Shown piece after piece: positions 37,553 through 49,072 of a stretch of DNA of 64,000 nucleotides. Positions within the stretch are counted from its first letter, which is position 1. Each line of letters opens with the position of its first letter. The translations under genes were made by a program, and so were the position numbers. Under the pieces are notes generated by a model. The model was not told where the DNA came from and searched no databases. It saw only the letters and a program-made list of their open reading frames with translations. Origin of the DNA: Colius striatus (Eukaryota; Chordata; Aves; Coliiformes; Coliidae); assembly GCF_028858725.1 (NCBI RefSeq), contig NC_084763.1, forward strand, positions 56,071,152 to 56,135,151, in the 5' to 3' direction.

Positions 37553-38432
37553 TTGTCTCAGTTTGAGAACACCAGATCCAAACATCGCTTGTACCAGCCC
37601 ATAAAACTGCAAATGAGAGGCCAGAGCATTGGGGATATTATTTGGAAAGTGTGATCAAATAGGGAGGGAACAAAACAAAAGGGAAATCACTGGACTCAGG
37701 AACAGAGAATGGGCTGCGTGGCCTGAACGTGATGATTGCTGTAAATAACACAGTACACACACGCTGACTTCTGCAAACGCTGCAATTACTGTCTGACTGC
37801 CCTAAATCTTCACATTTATGGGAGATTTTCTTTGCTGTGTATGATTTTCACTGCTCTTCTGAGCTGTTTGTTCTCTGGCAGTGTTGCTTATGTGCTTGTT
37901 ATTTTTCTGGTTTTACACTTCATTTTCCTGCAAGCTGAACAAGAACAAAAAAACGACCTAGAGAGAAGGGTGTGAGTGAGTTCAGGCCACGGGTCAGTGA
38001 CAGTTCAGTCAAGCCAAACATCAGAAGGTGTTTTCTGACAGCAAGTTCATCCTGGGATTCTTTGAGACGAGTCAACAGCAGAGGTTGTCTTTGGTAGAGG
38101 AAAACGATTTATGTAGTGCTCTGACAGAGGGGAAAATAGGAAGAAAATGAAGGCTGGACCATAGGTTTTTTGTAAGAAATGGGGTTTTTTTCCACCTGAG
38201 AATTAAGTGATACAGTTTATTCCTATTTATAGTGCCAGGAAAATTTGACTGAGTTGCATCTTAATGCAAGGAAAGCACACAAGAGAAAACAAGGCTGTGG
38301 AGACATGATTAAATACCATCTCATGAAGTTTTCCAGTGATTTTCCTTGGCTTGCATGCTTTAACCAGACCTGAGTGTATCCAATGGGTCAGAAGCTGTGT
38401 TCAAAACTTTTTTCTACTGTGTGGACCTCAAT

Positions 38433-38658
38433 TGACAGGTTCAGGCTGGATGTGAGGAGGAATTTCTTTGCTGCCAGGGCTGTCAGGCATTGGAAGGGGC
38501 TGCCCAGGGAGGTGCTGGAGTCACCGTCCCTGGAAGGGTTTAAGACACGGGTGGATGTTGCACTGAGGGAAGTGGGCTGGTGGTTGATAGGGCTGGGACC
38601 AAGACAGAACTCCATGAGCTTAAAGGTCTCTTCCAGCTGAAATGATTCTATGATTCAA
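38433..38658 (+). mobile_element. CR1 LINE 3' fragment
   Basis: It contains ttcaggctggatgtgaggag, then ggaaggggctgcccagggag and ccatgagcttaaaggtctct, with a terminal gattctatgattc. It is the same subtype as the copy at 11694. Confidence 0.85.
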
Positions 38659-41600
38659 TTTTGTCAGCTCTGTTGGCCTGTTGCACTACAGCTCAACTTC
38701 ACAGAATGTGGAAGAAACATTTTCTAGTGCAGCCAAGATCTAAAAGCCCAGGAGTACAGGTCTGTAGCTGTCTTACAGCTGTGTATGAGTTAGCTTATAG
38801 CAACTAAATATATACATTTTTATTTGGTGGCTTTCTATTATAAATTGAGCATTAAACAGATAATTTTGAGTTAGAGAGTTTTTTGCTTGTAGAGGGTTTT
38901 TTTTGTCTTATTTTCTACACTATCCTTGATTCAGTTAAACATTTCTTCTCCTAGAATACATGTATGTGCTCTCAGGAACTCAGTGCAACCACTGTCAGGG
39001 GAAGATACTGAAGCTTTGGTAGGGTATACAAGCAGGATGCTAAAGCTACAGGTGAAGTTAAACTTTGTAGCCTTAAAGCCATTCTATCCACCCTCAGAAT
39101 CTGAGGCTAAATTTGTGCAGCCAGTGTTTTTATTGATCTTGCTTTGTGTTTATAGACACAGAGTGATTATATCACTCCTTCACTTACCCAAATACATTAA
39201 GGCTTCCACATTTCACTATCTAGTTAGATGGTAACTGGCAGCAATGGCTGCTTGGCTGGATTTTCTCTCATTCTATTCTTTAATTCACCATTAATGTAGC
39301 ACTATTATTGTGACAACAAAAAGCTTAGTTATTCATTATTACCCTCACAAAGACCTGGCAGTTACCCCAGCTGAATACTTGACAGATTTGAGCATTAGGA
39401 CTAAAACTAACAGGGTGTAGCAGAATATAACACAACTAATTTCCCAACTGATCTATAATCAGAACAGCAACATTTCTCTTTCTTCGACTGACCGATGCAC
39501 ACAGGTCAATCAGGATACCTTTACCAAGCTGTAGGTACAGAACACCTCACCTAGATGACACCTCAGTGGTTCAGGTTCATCCTACTTAACTTCCCCTCAC
39601 AATGTGACTACAAGCCAACCACTTTATGCCATAAATATGACAGCCTAAAGGAGCCTTCTCTGAGCTCTCCCTGCTCAGCAGCGTGGCTGCATGGCAGTGA
39701 TCTCCCCTCAAGCAGAAACACCTCTCAAGGTTAAGAAATACTAGTTGTTTAGCTTAAATAAATAGGTTTTCAATAGAATGAATCACTTAGAGTTATCATG
39801 TGTGACTTGGTATGCTGTTTGCTTAGCTTCACTTACTTAGCATGAGTAGCTACTTTTGTTGGAGCCTTAGACCATGAGCTGTAAACCTTCAGTTACTGAA
39901 TGTGTACACATAGCCTTCAGAAGAAGGGTACAACCATCAACAATAGCTGCAACTGGACAAGATAACAGCCTGCCTGGAGGCACAGAAAGGATCCAGTGAG
40001 GATCAAGAAGACCCAGACCCAAATATTACTATTGAACCAAACCGTTGCATGACAGGTAGGTAAACAGTATAACTGCCTAGGGATTTCTCTGTTCAGCTGG
40101 ACCCTCCCCAGAGACACCCAACTTGAGCTGATTTTGCTGCTGCATTATTAAATTATTTGGGTTTATATACCTTGATGCCTGTGACTGCTTTGGGAAACCT
40201 CAGGTTTGAACTTTAGAGTGAACTGACAGTAGACATAGAGGCAGAGAGACCCCTTATTGCATCAGATACTTGGTGAGTGAATTGGGAGTAAGCATGCTGC
40301 AGCTTTGAAGTCTTAGCTAGGTGATACAAAAGACTGAGTGTGCACATATAATCCTTCAGATGTAATCTTGACCAAGTCTGGGACTAAGACTGGATCCAGC
40401 CACACCTAGACTCCTCTTTAAGAAAGAGTTTAGAAAGAGGAGATCCACTCTGAACCCCGTGACCCAGCAGGAGGCTCTCTCTTACCGTTTTGCTTCTCCA
40501 GTCTCTGTAAAGAGAGATTTTCCTTTATATGTTTCCTCCATGTAGTAAGTCATAGAGTGAACCTTGCCATCACACTCTCTTCAATCACTTTTGCTAATAC
40601 TTTTGATGGTGTCCCTTTAAGTGATCAAACCACATGGCTGATTCCTAAATCGGGATCTATGACACTCTAGCAGCTTGCTGCTGCCAAAAGTGCTGCTCCT
40701 GCTCTCTCCTCCTTCACTCCCAGCTCATTAGACTAGCAACAAACGTGTTTAGGGGGAGTCTTTCATGGGTTTGGTTTTGTCAGTTTTCTGCTGGTTTAGG
40801 TTGTTTATCCAGGGTCAAGTAAATGCCAGAGATGTCAGTGGCTGTGAAAGGCTGAGAGTCATTAGACAGGAAACCTATGACATGAGTTCAATTCAGTGCA
40901 GAAAGTTAGATGGAGCCTTCTCCTTTCATGGATGCTTTGGATTTATCAGAACAAAGGGTGTAAGCTAAAGGCTATTTATTCACACAATACCAAGGCTGAG
41001 CAATGGAAAGGTTGGTGCTCAGGGAGTTTCACTGGAGCCACAGAGTGGGATGGGATTGGCAGCTTCACCCATACTCCCATCGGGCATACTTGGCATCAGG
41101 ATGAACAGCCTTCTCCTCTTCCTTTTTGCCACCATCAGCAATCCTACTCTGATTGTACCAATGCAAGTCTTGATGTATGTGCATAAACTTGAAGGCTCTA
41201 TTTGGGAAATCCCTGTGTGGGTTTATGTATGACCACTCCTAATTTCTTACACTGGGAGGGCAGTTTGCTCTGCAGTCTAAGGGCAGCAGGGCTGGAGGCT
41301 GGCTGCTCCCTGTCTTAAAGCATTCTCCTGCTTCTCTTGGTCTTCCTTGCAAAACTGCCCTTTCCCTCTTATTTTCAGCTGAATCGTCCCTCAGTTACCC
41401 TCTTTATATCACCAAAGTTCAATGGTAAAAGTGCAATTAGGGTGTATTTTAAATCCCAAACAATTACCATTTGTTTATGGCAACAATTGCAACCCATTAA
41501 ACAAAGACACCAGCACAACTGACAGTATATCTGCAATTAAACTAGAACAAGCCTATGACATTCTTGCAAGTGGGAGCTACAGTAAATAGCAAGCCATTTT

Positions 41601-43198
41601 ATTTATATTTTGGGAGCTAGAATTTAGAGTCTAAAGTAAATACTAAAGCACTTTATTTATATGTTTACATTCAGGTTATACATTAAGCTCCTGCCTTAAT
41701 GTAAGACAAACTCTTCTATGCAGGGGCATAAACAAGAATCTCACTAGATCACACTGGCAGTTTTATGTATCTCTTTCCACCAAGACTTTTAATATTGAAT
41801 TAAGTGAGGCTAAAGCTCTGAGTTCCCAGCACAAATATTTTGCAGTTGTTGCAGAAAAGAGAAATTGTCATTCCCAAACAGATCGATGCAGCAGCCTCTC
41901 TCTGACAGTGGTCAGTGTTGAATGTCTCAGAAGACAATATGAAACCTCCCCTTCCAACCTTCTCTGTCTGTCAAGTGCACCAAATGCACTTAATTGTTCA
42001 ATCCAGAAAAATGATACCTTCCTGACCTTGGCTGATGATAATTGCCTATAGCTTTCTTTATACCAACATTAACATTAATCTTGATGGTTAGTACTAATGC
42101 TATTACAGGGAGGCACTGCATGTTTTATTAATGCTCATCTCTAAACTCACTGTGCCAATTGAGGACTTCTGGCAATCCCAGTAAGTTCCTCCCACTTTTT
42201 TTTCAGGAACCCCCCGTACAAATCCATCCCTCACCTGCATTTGCAACGGTTCTGCCCACATCCACAAGCCAAAATCTCTCTGTGCCCTCTTTAGTTACGG
42301 GGATTCTCCATTCTCCCCCCAGGTTCAAGGGTAGGTAGCTGTTTCCTTTTGCCTACTCAGATCTATTGAGAATTACCCACCTCACAGAAGCCATGGTCAT
42401 GTCAACAATTCAGCTTTTTTCCTTATTGGCACTATTCTTGCTATTATCCTCACTGCTCTTGGGCCTTAGCTGCAGATTCATGGCTTTAACACCAGAACAA
42501 AGTGCTGTATCAGTTAGTTTGACCTCCAAGCTCACAGGGGCCACTGCATTTCACCCAGTTACCTCTGTGTTGTGATTGGAATTCTTTATTTTTAAAGCAC
42601 TGCTAGCTGTCTTGATTTAGATGTACCTGAGATGGCCTATTCTGGAGTCAGCTTGGCTTCAATATGATTTACTGGTTGAGGAAGAGCAGTGCATGCAAAT
42701 GGAGCTCTACTTGTTCTGGGGCCAATTTAGGGCTAGGAGCGATGCAATTGCTTTGCAATAGTGCTGAGCCTGGGCTAGTAAATCCTTGGCATAGCTCAGA
42801 TGGTTTTGCCTGGAAGCAGTTCAAGCATCTCTGTACCACGTCACACTCCTGGAAACAGTAACTTTGGGAAGACAATGACAAGGTGTCCCACCAGCACTAC
42901 GTGAAATTGTTTCTCAGCAAAGCAAATTGTGTCTGATGAATCTCTGCTGGTAGTAGACGGGTCTGCAGAGCTGCTTTTCTGTCTCTGCTCCATGGTCCCT
43001 AATATGGGCAGGGCCCTGAACCTCTGCTGACTGCATACATCTGCATCACAGCTAAATTAACAAACCCTCCTGCAGTCCACAGTGCTGGCAACCACGGTGC
43101 AGAAACATCCAAACTGTCGGAGCTAAAACTAACAAGCTCTGAGGTACCTGAGCTGACTCAGTTTCAACCATTTCCAGCATATTGTGCTGCATAACAAG

Positions 43199-43230
43199 AA
43201 CGTTCTCAGATGGTTCTTTGTGAGAACGTT
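43199..43230. repeat. Inverted repeat, 10-bp arms and 12-bp loop
   Basis: aacgttctca (43199-43208) and tgagaacgtt (43221-43230) are perfect reverse complements. The arms are also part of a self-complementary agaacgttct word. Confidence 0.8.
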
Positions 43231-44768
43231 GAGCTGGGGCTTATTTAACTTTAATGCAAAGGTAAAAAAGGTAAACCAAATTTGAAAGGAAAAAAAGGAA
43301 GCAAAAAGCTAAGGCAAAGGAATCTTGGTGCCATTTCCCCCTCAAAAAGCTATTAATCAAATATTCATTTGAATCAGAGTGATCCTGGGGTATTACACTT
43401 CATATCGAGCTTCTCCCAGGGTAGGTTAGCTGCCTTCAGCAATGTGTATGATTTTTTCTTTTGTTTTCTATTTGTGCAGCACCATTTTTTACTTCCACTC
43501 ACCTCCTTCAGTGTCACTTCTGAGTAAAGTAGGCTTGCAGGCAAAATTGCCTTGTTTCTTTTACTGGCCTAAGATCACCAATATAGTTTGTCAAAGTACC
43601 TACCAAAAGATGTTTGTTTGTCATCCATTGCAAAAGCTCATCATTTAATATAAGACAAGAGACAACAGGCACAGAGAAACAGATGGGAGACTGCAAGAAC
43701 ATGGAAACACAGTCTAATCTGATTGTGAGGGTTTTTGCTGTTCCATGGGGTGGTTGCTTGGTCTCCACACAAGACTCCCCATGCAAAACCAGAGCTTTCT
43801 TGAAGCTCTGCACTTTCCTGTGGCACCAAGTTTCACCAGTTAAATACATCTGTATAAAAGAAGCTCTTTTATTAATCTAATTTAAGTATTATTGAATGGG
43901 TAAATCAGATCTGATATGAAGTAAGCTTCATCCTTTGGCTAAATAATAGTCTTGATTACTAGCAAGACTTAATTTCTTTCCATAGCCCTGAGTTATAACT
44001 CTCTGCAGCAGATGAAAAAGAAAACAATTCATTACAATGAGGCTTGGATCAGGTCAAATGTGATCTTGAGACCTACACACCACACCAACCCACACATCAG
44101 ACATCTGGCATCTACTGGTTAAGGAAATATCATATCATCGACTTCTTTCTCTACAAGCAGTGGAAGAAGCCCGAAATTGAGATATTCCTGAAAAACTACC
44201 TTGGGAGAACTCAGATACTAAAGAAAGGAAGCAAATGAGCAGCCAGGTAGATGGAAAGATTGTGGAGGTGAGAATCAGGCTGGAGCAGCTGAGAGAATTG
44301 CATAGAAAACCACATTAAATGATGTTCCAGCTTCTGAACACATATTTAGGTTTTCTTGACAGCATTTGCCTTTGAATATTTTCTGGATGAGATGTTTTCT
44401 GGATAAGATGTTGGCACTGTGGAGATTTATGACACATCAGCCAGAGAGACTGAAGTTGTTTATTTATCCAGGGAGAGTGCAGGGTACTGTCTGACTTCTA
44501 GTCTCAGCAGGCTGTTGGTAATAATCTGTATGCATCATGTCCATTGCAGTCCTATATACCAGTTCGTATGAAATAGGGGTGCCAGGGCCTAAAGAAACCA
44601 TATGTGCAGGAATATACCCTGCCCCATTAAGCAATTTAACACATATGGGTTCGTGGTTTGCTCAGATTTCTGTCACACTAGGGTGGTCATTAACAAATTC
44701 TTGTTGCTGCCTGGATAGCAGATGGCTCTACCTGCTTATGGCAGGGATGGAAACACTCCTAAAGCTTT

Positions 44769-45320
44769 AGAATCACAGAATCATAGAACGGTAGGAGCTG
44801 CTCTCCCCTCATCCAGCCAGCCAGTCATGCACTCGTAGAAGGCATCAGGTTGGTCAAACAGGATTTCCCCTTGGTGAATCCATGTTGACTCCCCCTGATA
44901 ACCATCTCTTCCTTCATATGTTTAGTAACAATATTGAGGATGAGTTGCCCCATCACCTTTCCAAGGATGGAGGTGAGACTGACTGGCTTTTAGTTTCCTT
45001 GCCCTTGTTGCAGCCTGCAGTGACATTGGCCTTTCTCCAGCCCTCAGGCACCTCGCCTGTCCTCCAGGATTGATCAAAAACGATGGAGAGTGGCTTAGCA
45101 ACCACATCAGCAGCTCCCTCAGCACTCTTGGATGCATGCCATCAGGACCCATTGACTTATGAGCCTTAAGCTTGGCCAACAAGTCTTTAACCTCTTCCTC
45201 TTCCACCCAGGGCAAGTCCTCTCCTGTCCAGACCATCTTACTATCCTTGCTGGACTGGGCTTGATCCCTTCCCAGCTCTAGAGAGATTCCAAAGCTCTTT
45301 TATCCACCATCCCTCAATGT
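44769..45320 (-). mobile_element. CR1 LINE, reverse-transcriptase N-terminal part joined to a short 3' tail
   Basis: It starts with the reversed tail gaatcacagaatcatagaac, but within about 60 bases it shows reversed reverse-transcriptase coding sequence. The minus-strand frame at 44922-45236 contains KSMGPDGMHPRVLREL, a CR1 ORF2 motif. Most of the element between these parts is deleted. Confidence 0.85.
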
Positions 45321-47312
45321 TCAAAACTTTGGTGACCCTCACAAACAGCTCTGTGTCACTTCTCCTGGTGTCAACACTTCACATCCCTTCACACCAAACC
45401 AGAACCCGCTCTGAGCAGTGACAGAGCGAGATCTTGAATAAGCAGCCGTGAATTTGACTCACAGAAGTATTTTGAGCACAGCTCCCCTCACCCCACCCCA
45501 ACCAAACACACCCCAGAAAACAAAGAGCAGTGTTAAAAATTCTTTCTGCTCCTTGTCTGACTAATGTGTGCTCAAATTACAAATTAGGTAAGAAAATATT
45601 CAGCACCCGAGGAACAGACCAGAGGTTTCTCAGATGCTAGGTCCCTGCATCCTATGGCAACGTATACAACAGCACAAGAAAGAACTGCAAAACAAATTAG
45701 TGCTCATTTAACAACCAAAAAAAGAAGCTTGTTTTCCATTTCAGCCTGTAAGGAATGCATGGAATGTGCAAAAAGATAAGGAAAAGCTTCCATAAATACC
45801 TAAACAAAAGCTTAGCTTGAACTTTGTGGCCACATGTAGACTAAGAATCATTAAGGCAATCCAAGACACTTTGGGAAATAAAGACTGCATCCTAAATTAA
45901 GCAGTTTCCCCCCAGCAGTGGCTTTTGCATCCTCCTGCTTTTCAAACTCCTGTCACCACGGACCCTCTGCTTCAGAAAAGAGTGCAACTTCCAGCCAAGG
46001 CTTGTCAACGTGAATTCTTGGGCACAAAATATGCCACTGAGAAATCTCAGGGGTTGATTTGAGGTAGAATAAAGTTGGGTCCGCTGATCTGGGTGCGTGC
46101 AAAAGCTGTCTGTGTGATTGGAACCTAGCCAGGAGAGGGGTTTTTTTTGCCTATAAAAGGGAGGTGTTTTGCAAATGGATGGCTTATCAAAAACTAGTAT
46201 TGTGAAGAAGCAGTTATTCATGACTATATTGCTTTGCCACAAAGACCTGAATCCCCCTCAAACAGCCTACATCCATGGTCACTGAAATCAATGGGGACTT
46301 TGTCACTGGTTTCAATGGGCACAGGATGTAGCATCTGCAGCAGTTCCCAGATTAGGAACACGAGTTAAAATCTTCCCTTGTAACTAAATGTTTCATGTTT
46401 CCAAAGACTGGCCTCAGATATGCTTTGGCAATTCCTTTTTGGATGTGTCTTTCTTCCACAAAGCTGCGTATTTATCAGCTCTAGTGCTAGAGATGATCTT
46501 AAGAGCTCATCTCCCAGGGGATCAGAGCTTCTTTCTAATTTGCTCCTTTATTAAAATAATCAGGGCTTGAAATTACCTTTTCTTTTTAATCTCTCACAAT
46601 CTTTGCTGCTTGCATAGAGTCAGTAGCATATCTCCATGTCTTTTTTGAGAATGACTTGTTTGCTCATCTGCCTTTAGCAAGTTCACGTTCTGCAAACAGA
46701 AAAGCAAGAGACTGCAGGTAAATGGGAACTGAGTTTATTTCAGCTTATGAGGGGAAAAAAACCCCTATATAACCATAAAAACCACAAACATATTCATTGC
46801 TTGGGAAGAATAAGGAAATCAAGGAGAGATGTGTTTTCAGCTTTTAGTTTTGGAAAGGAATGGCCGTGGACCTAACGTAACTCAGTCCCTCAGTACCTTT
46901 GTTTCTCCATTTACCATTTTAAAGTGAGGCAAATAATACCCATCTACTTTATATAGCTACATTTCATAGCTAACTAATTTAGTGCCAAGACTGTGCTACA
47001 CTGATCCCCCGTTGTGTGATGGTTCCCCATGCAAATATCCCCAAAGAACCAGCAAACCTATGTGATAACTCCAAAGCCAGGCGTCCTTAGGGACAATCAA
47101 GTGATATTAGATGTAATAAAGAATGGCAGAATCTAGCTGCTAAAACTTTCTGGGATGCTCAAATACTATAGTGACAGCAGCCATAAAAGCTATAGATAAA
47201 TGACACCTCAAACAATCCCACTTCGCTGCATTCCAGACGAGAACAAAGTTACTGCTACAGGAGTAATTGTATTGAATAGATTAGTATGAGGGGCTACAGG
47301 AAAAGCTGCTTT

Positions 47313-47510
47313 CACAGAATGAAGGGGTTGGAAGGGACCTCTGAAGATCATCTAGTTCAACTTGCCTGCTCAAGCAGGTCTGGCTAGATAGGTGACACAG
47401 GAACGCATCCAGGTGGGTTTGGAAACCTCCTGAGAAGGAGCCTCCACACCCTCCCTGGGCAGCTTATGTTCCAGCTTATGTGCATTACCCCTAGTTCAGT
47501 TTTAAGCTGC
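47313..47510 (-). mobile_element. CR1 LINE 3' fragment upstream of the NKTR CpG island
   Basis: The reversed 3' end reads cacagaatgaaggggttgga, then agggacctctgaagatcatc and aggtgggtttggaaacctcc. Confidence 0.8.
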
Positions 47511-48150
47511 TGGACATCCTCGCTGGGAAGTAACTTGGTCTGGAGGATGCTGTAAGCTAAGCATTTATAGACTTAGTGCTCCTTCTTGAACTGTTTGACA
47601 CTTTGGTGGTTGTTGAAGTTATCACTTCATGCCAACATGCCAAACTCAGAAAACACCCCACCCCCCCCGTCCCCAAATTATGGCGTGATGCTTTGGTTTG
47701 CATTTTCTTGGTCTCCTGAGCCGTGGGTGGGTAAGTTTAGGCAGGGCTGAGATGACCATCCCAGGCTGGCCCTTGGAGCAACCCTGTTCTGCTGAAGAAT
47801 GAGAGTGGTCCTACCACAGCCCTGATGAATGCATCGTGGCCAACACTTTCCAGTACAAAATCATTCAGAGTTGTTGTACGTGCAAAAACCGTTTTCCCTT
47901 CACAGGTAGACAGGTCTGCAAAAGCGCTCAGGGCAGGGCGGTGAGGAGAGGATGCTCCCGTGCGGGGGTTCAGCGGGTTATTTCTCCTATAAAACACCTC
48001 CCTATTCTATAAAACACCACGGCAAGAGAGGATAGGACGGGGAAAGCTTCATCCCGCTTGAGGTGCAACACTCGGCCTCGCCGCTCCCGTTCCTCCTCCC
48101 TTCACAGCACCGCGCGGGCGGCGGGAAAGCGCGGCCGGGGCGAGGCGAGG

Positions 48151-48493
48151 CGGGACCGGGATGCGGAGGGGAGGGAGGCGGGACCGGGACGCGGAGGGGA
48201 GGGAGGCGGGACCGGGACGCGGCGTGGGGGGGAGGCGGGACCGGGATGCGGAGGGGAGGGAGGCGGGACCGGGACGCGGCGTGGGGGGGAGGCGGGACCG
48301 GGATGCGGAGGGGAGGGAGGCGGGACCGGGACGCGGCGTGGGGGGGAGGCGGGACCGGGACGCGGAGGGGAGGGAGGCGGGACCGGGACGCGGCGGGGAG
48401 GGAGGCGGGACCGGGACGTGGCGTGGGGGGAGGTGGGACCGGGCCGCGGCGTGGGGGGAAGGAGGCGGGACCGAGAGGCGGGACCGGGACGCG
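48151..48493 (+). repeat. Promoter minisatellite, 28/29-bp units (57-bp higher-order period), about 13 copies
   Basis: The core GGCGGGACCGGGA recurs with the first C of CGGGACC at 48151, 48179, 48207, 48236, 48264, 48293, 48321, 48350, 48378, 48406, 48434 (mutated to T), 48466 and 48479. The spacing alternates 28 and 29, giving a 57-bp higher-order period made of an 'atgcggaggggaggga' half and an 'acgcggcgtgggggg' half. The plus strand is rich in G-runs. The array lies roughly 150-500 bases before the inferred first-exon donor. Confidence 0.95.
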
Positions 48494-48499
48494 CCGTGC

Positions 48500-48645
48500 C
48501 GGGGCGGGGCGGACGGGCCATTGAGTCCGTCGGTTAATGGCGCTCGGGGCTGGCCGTACCTCCCGGCGGGGCGGGTGCGGGTAGTGGGGGCTGAGAGGGA
48601 GGCGGGCTGCGGCGCGGAGAAGGAACAAAGCGCCGGGACTGCCAG
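48500..48645 (+). other. NKTR: Inferred NKTR 5' noncoding exon
   Basis: A consensus donor gactgccag|GTAAGG lies at 48646 inside the CpG island. An acceptor, cttctttgtgtccag, lies at 48977-48991 just before the ATG exon. Together they imply a noncoding first exon and a short first intron of 346 bases. The exon's 5' limit is a guess placed after the minisatellite. An unspliced leader reading straight into the ATG is the alternative. Confidence 0.6.
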
Positions 48646-48991
48646 GTAAGGCTGCGGTCGCTGCTGCCGCCCCGTGCCCGGCGGAGGGGATGGGCAGGGC
48701 GGGCAGCGCTGGCGGGGCTTTCCCCCCTCCCCCAACCTTCCCAGATCGGCTGCTTGGGAGAGGAACAGATTCGCTTCGGGGTGAATTTCCCCCGCCCTCA
48801 CGCACCCGCGGCCCCTCCGGCGCGGCGGGGGAAGGGGAGGGGGAAGGTATCGCCTTGAGTTTGTGGCGGAGCCGCGGCGGTGTCGTTTTACCCGGGGTGG
48901 GGAGGGAGAGAGGGCGGCGTTAGAGCGGGGCCGGGGGGCGGGAGGCGGCGGTGCGCGGCTCAGCCCCGGGGCGCCTCTTCTTTGTGTCCAG

Positions 48992-49072
48992 GTGGCGAGG
49001 GGCTGCCCGCGGCCATGGGGGTGCAGGACCGGCCCCAGTGCTTCTTCGAGATAGAAATCAACCGGGAGCCAG
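48992..49072 (+). CDS. NKTR: NKTR first coding exon
   Basis: The exon holds 23 bases of leader, then ATG at 49015-49017 in a good context (gcggccATGG), 19 codons and one base, and ends at donor ccag|GTAAGG (GT at 49073). The residues [19 protein letters not shown] match the human start with three or four substitutions. The intron that follows runs 7.3 kb to 56385. Confidence 0.95.

Larger units (their letters stand above)
29521..48039. other. Gene-poor region between SEC22C and NKTR promoters
   Basis: About 18.5 kb contains only CR1 and LTR relics that I can name. No conserved protein motif, tRNA or other RNA gene was recognised. In human the small gene SS18L2 lies in this interval (from memory); I looked for its residues in translated frames and did not find a convincing match. 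Confidence 0.5.

Noticed and set aside
40896-41010. YQNKG in a plus-strand frame as a possible SS18L2 exon
   Set aside because: Only five residues match; the surrounding residues do not, and no suitable splice sites frame it.
44391-44425. 16-bp duplication ttttctggat(g/a)agatg
   Set aside because: A small local duplication with no further structure.
46150-46170. TATAAAAG word as a promoter
   Set aside because: It is isolated, with no CpG enrichment, exon or start nearby; chance is the simplest explanation.
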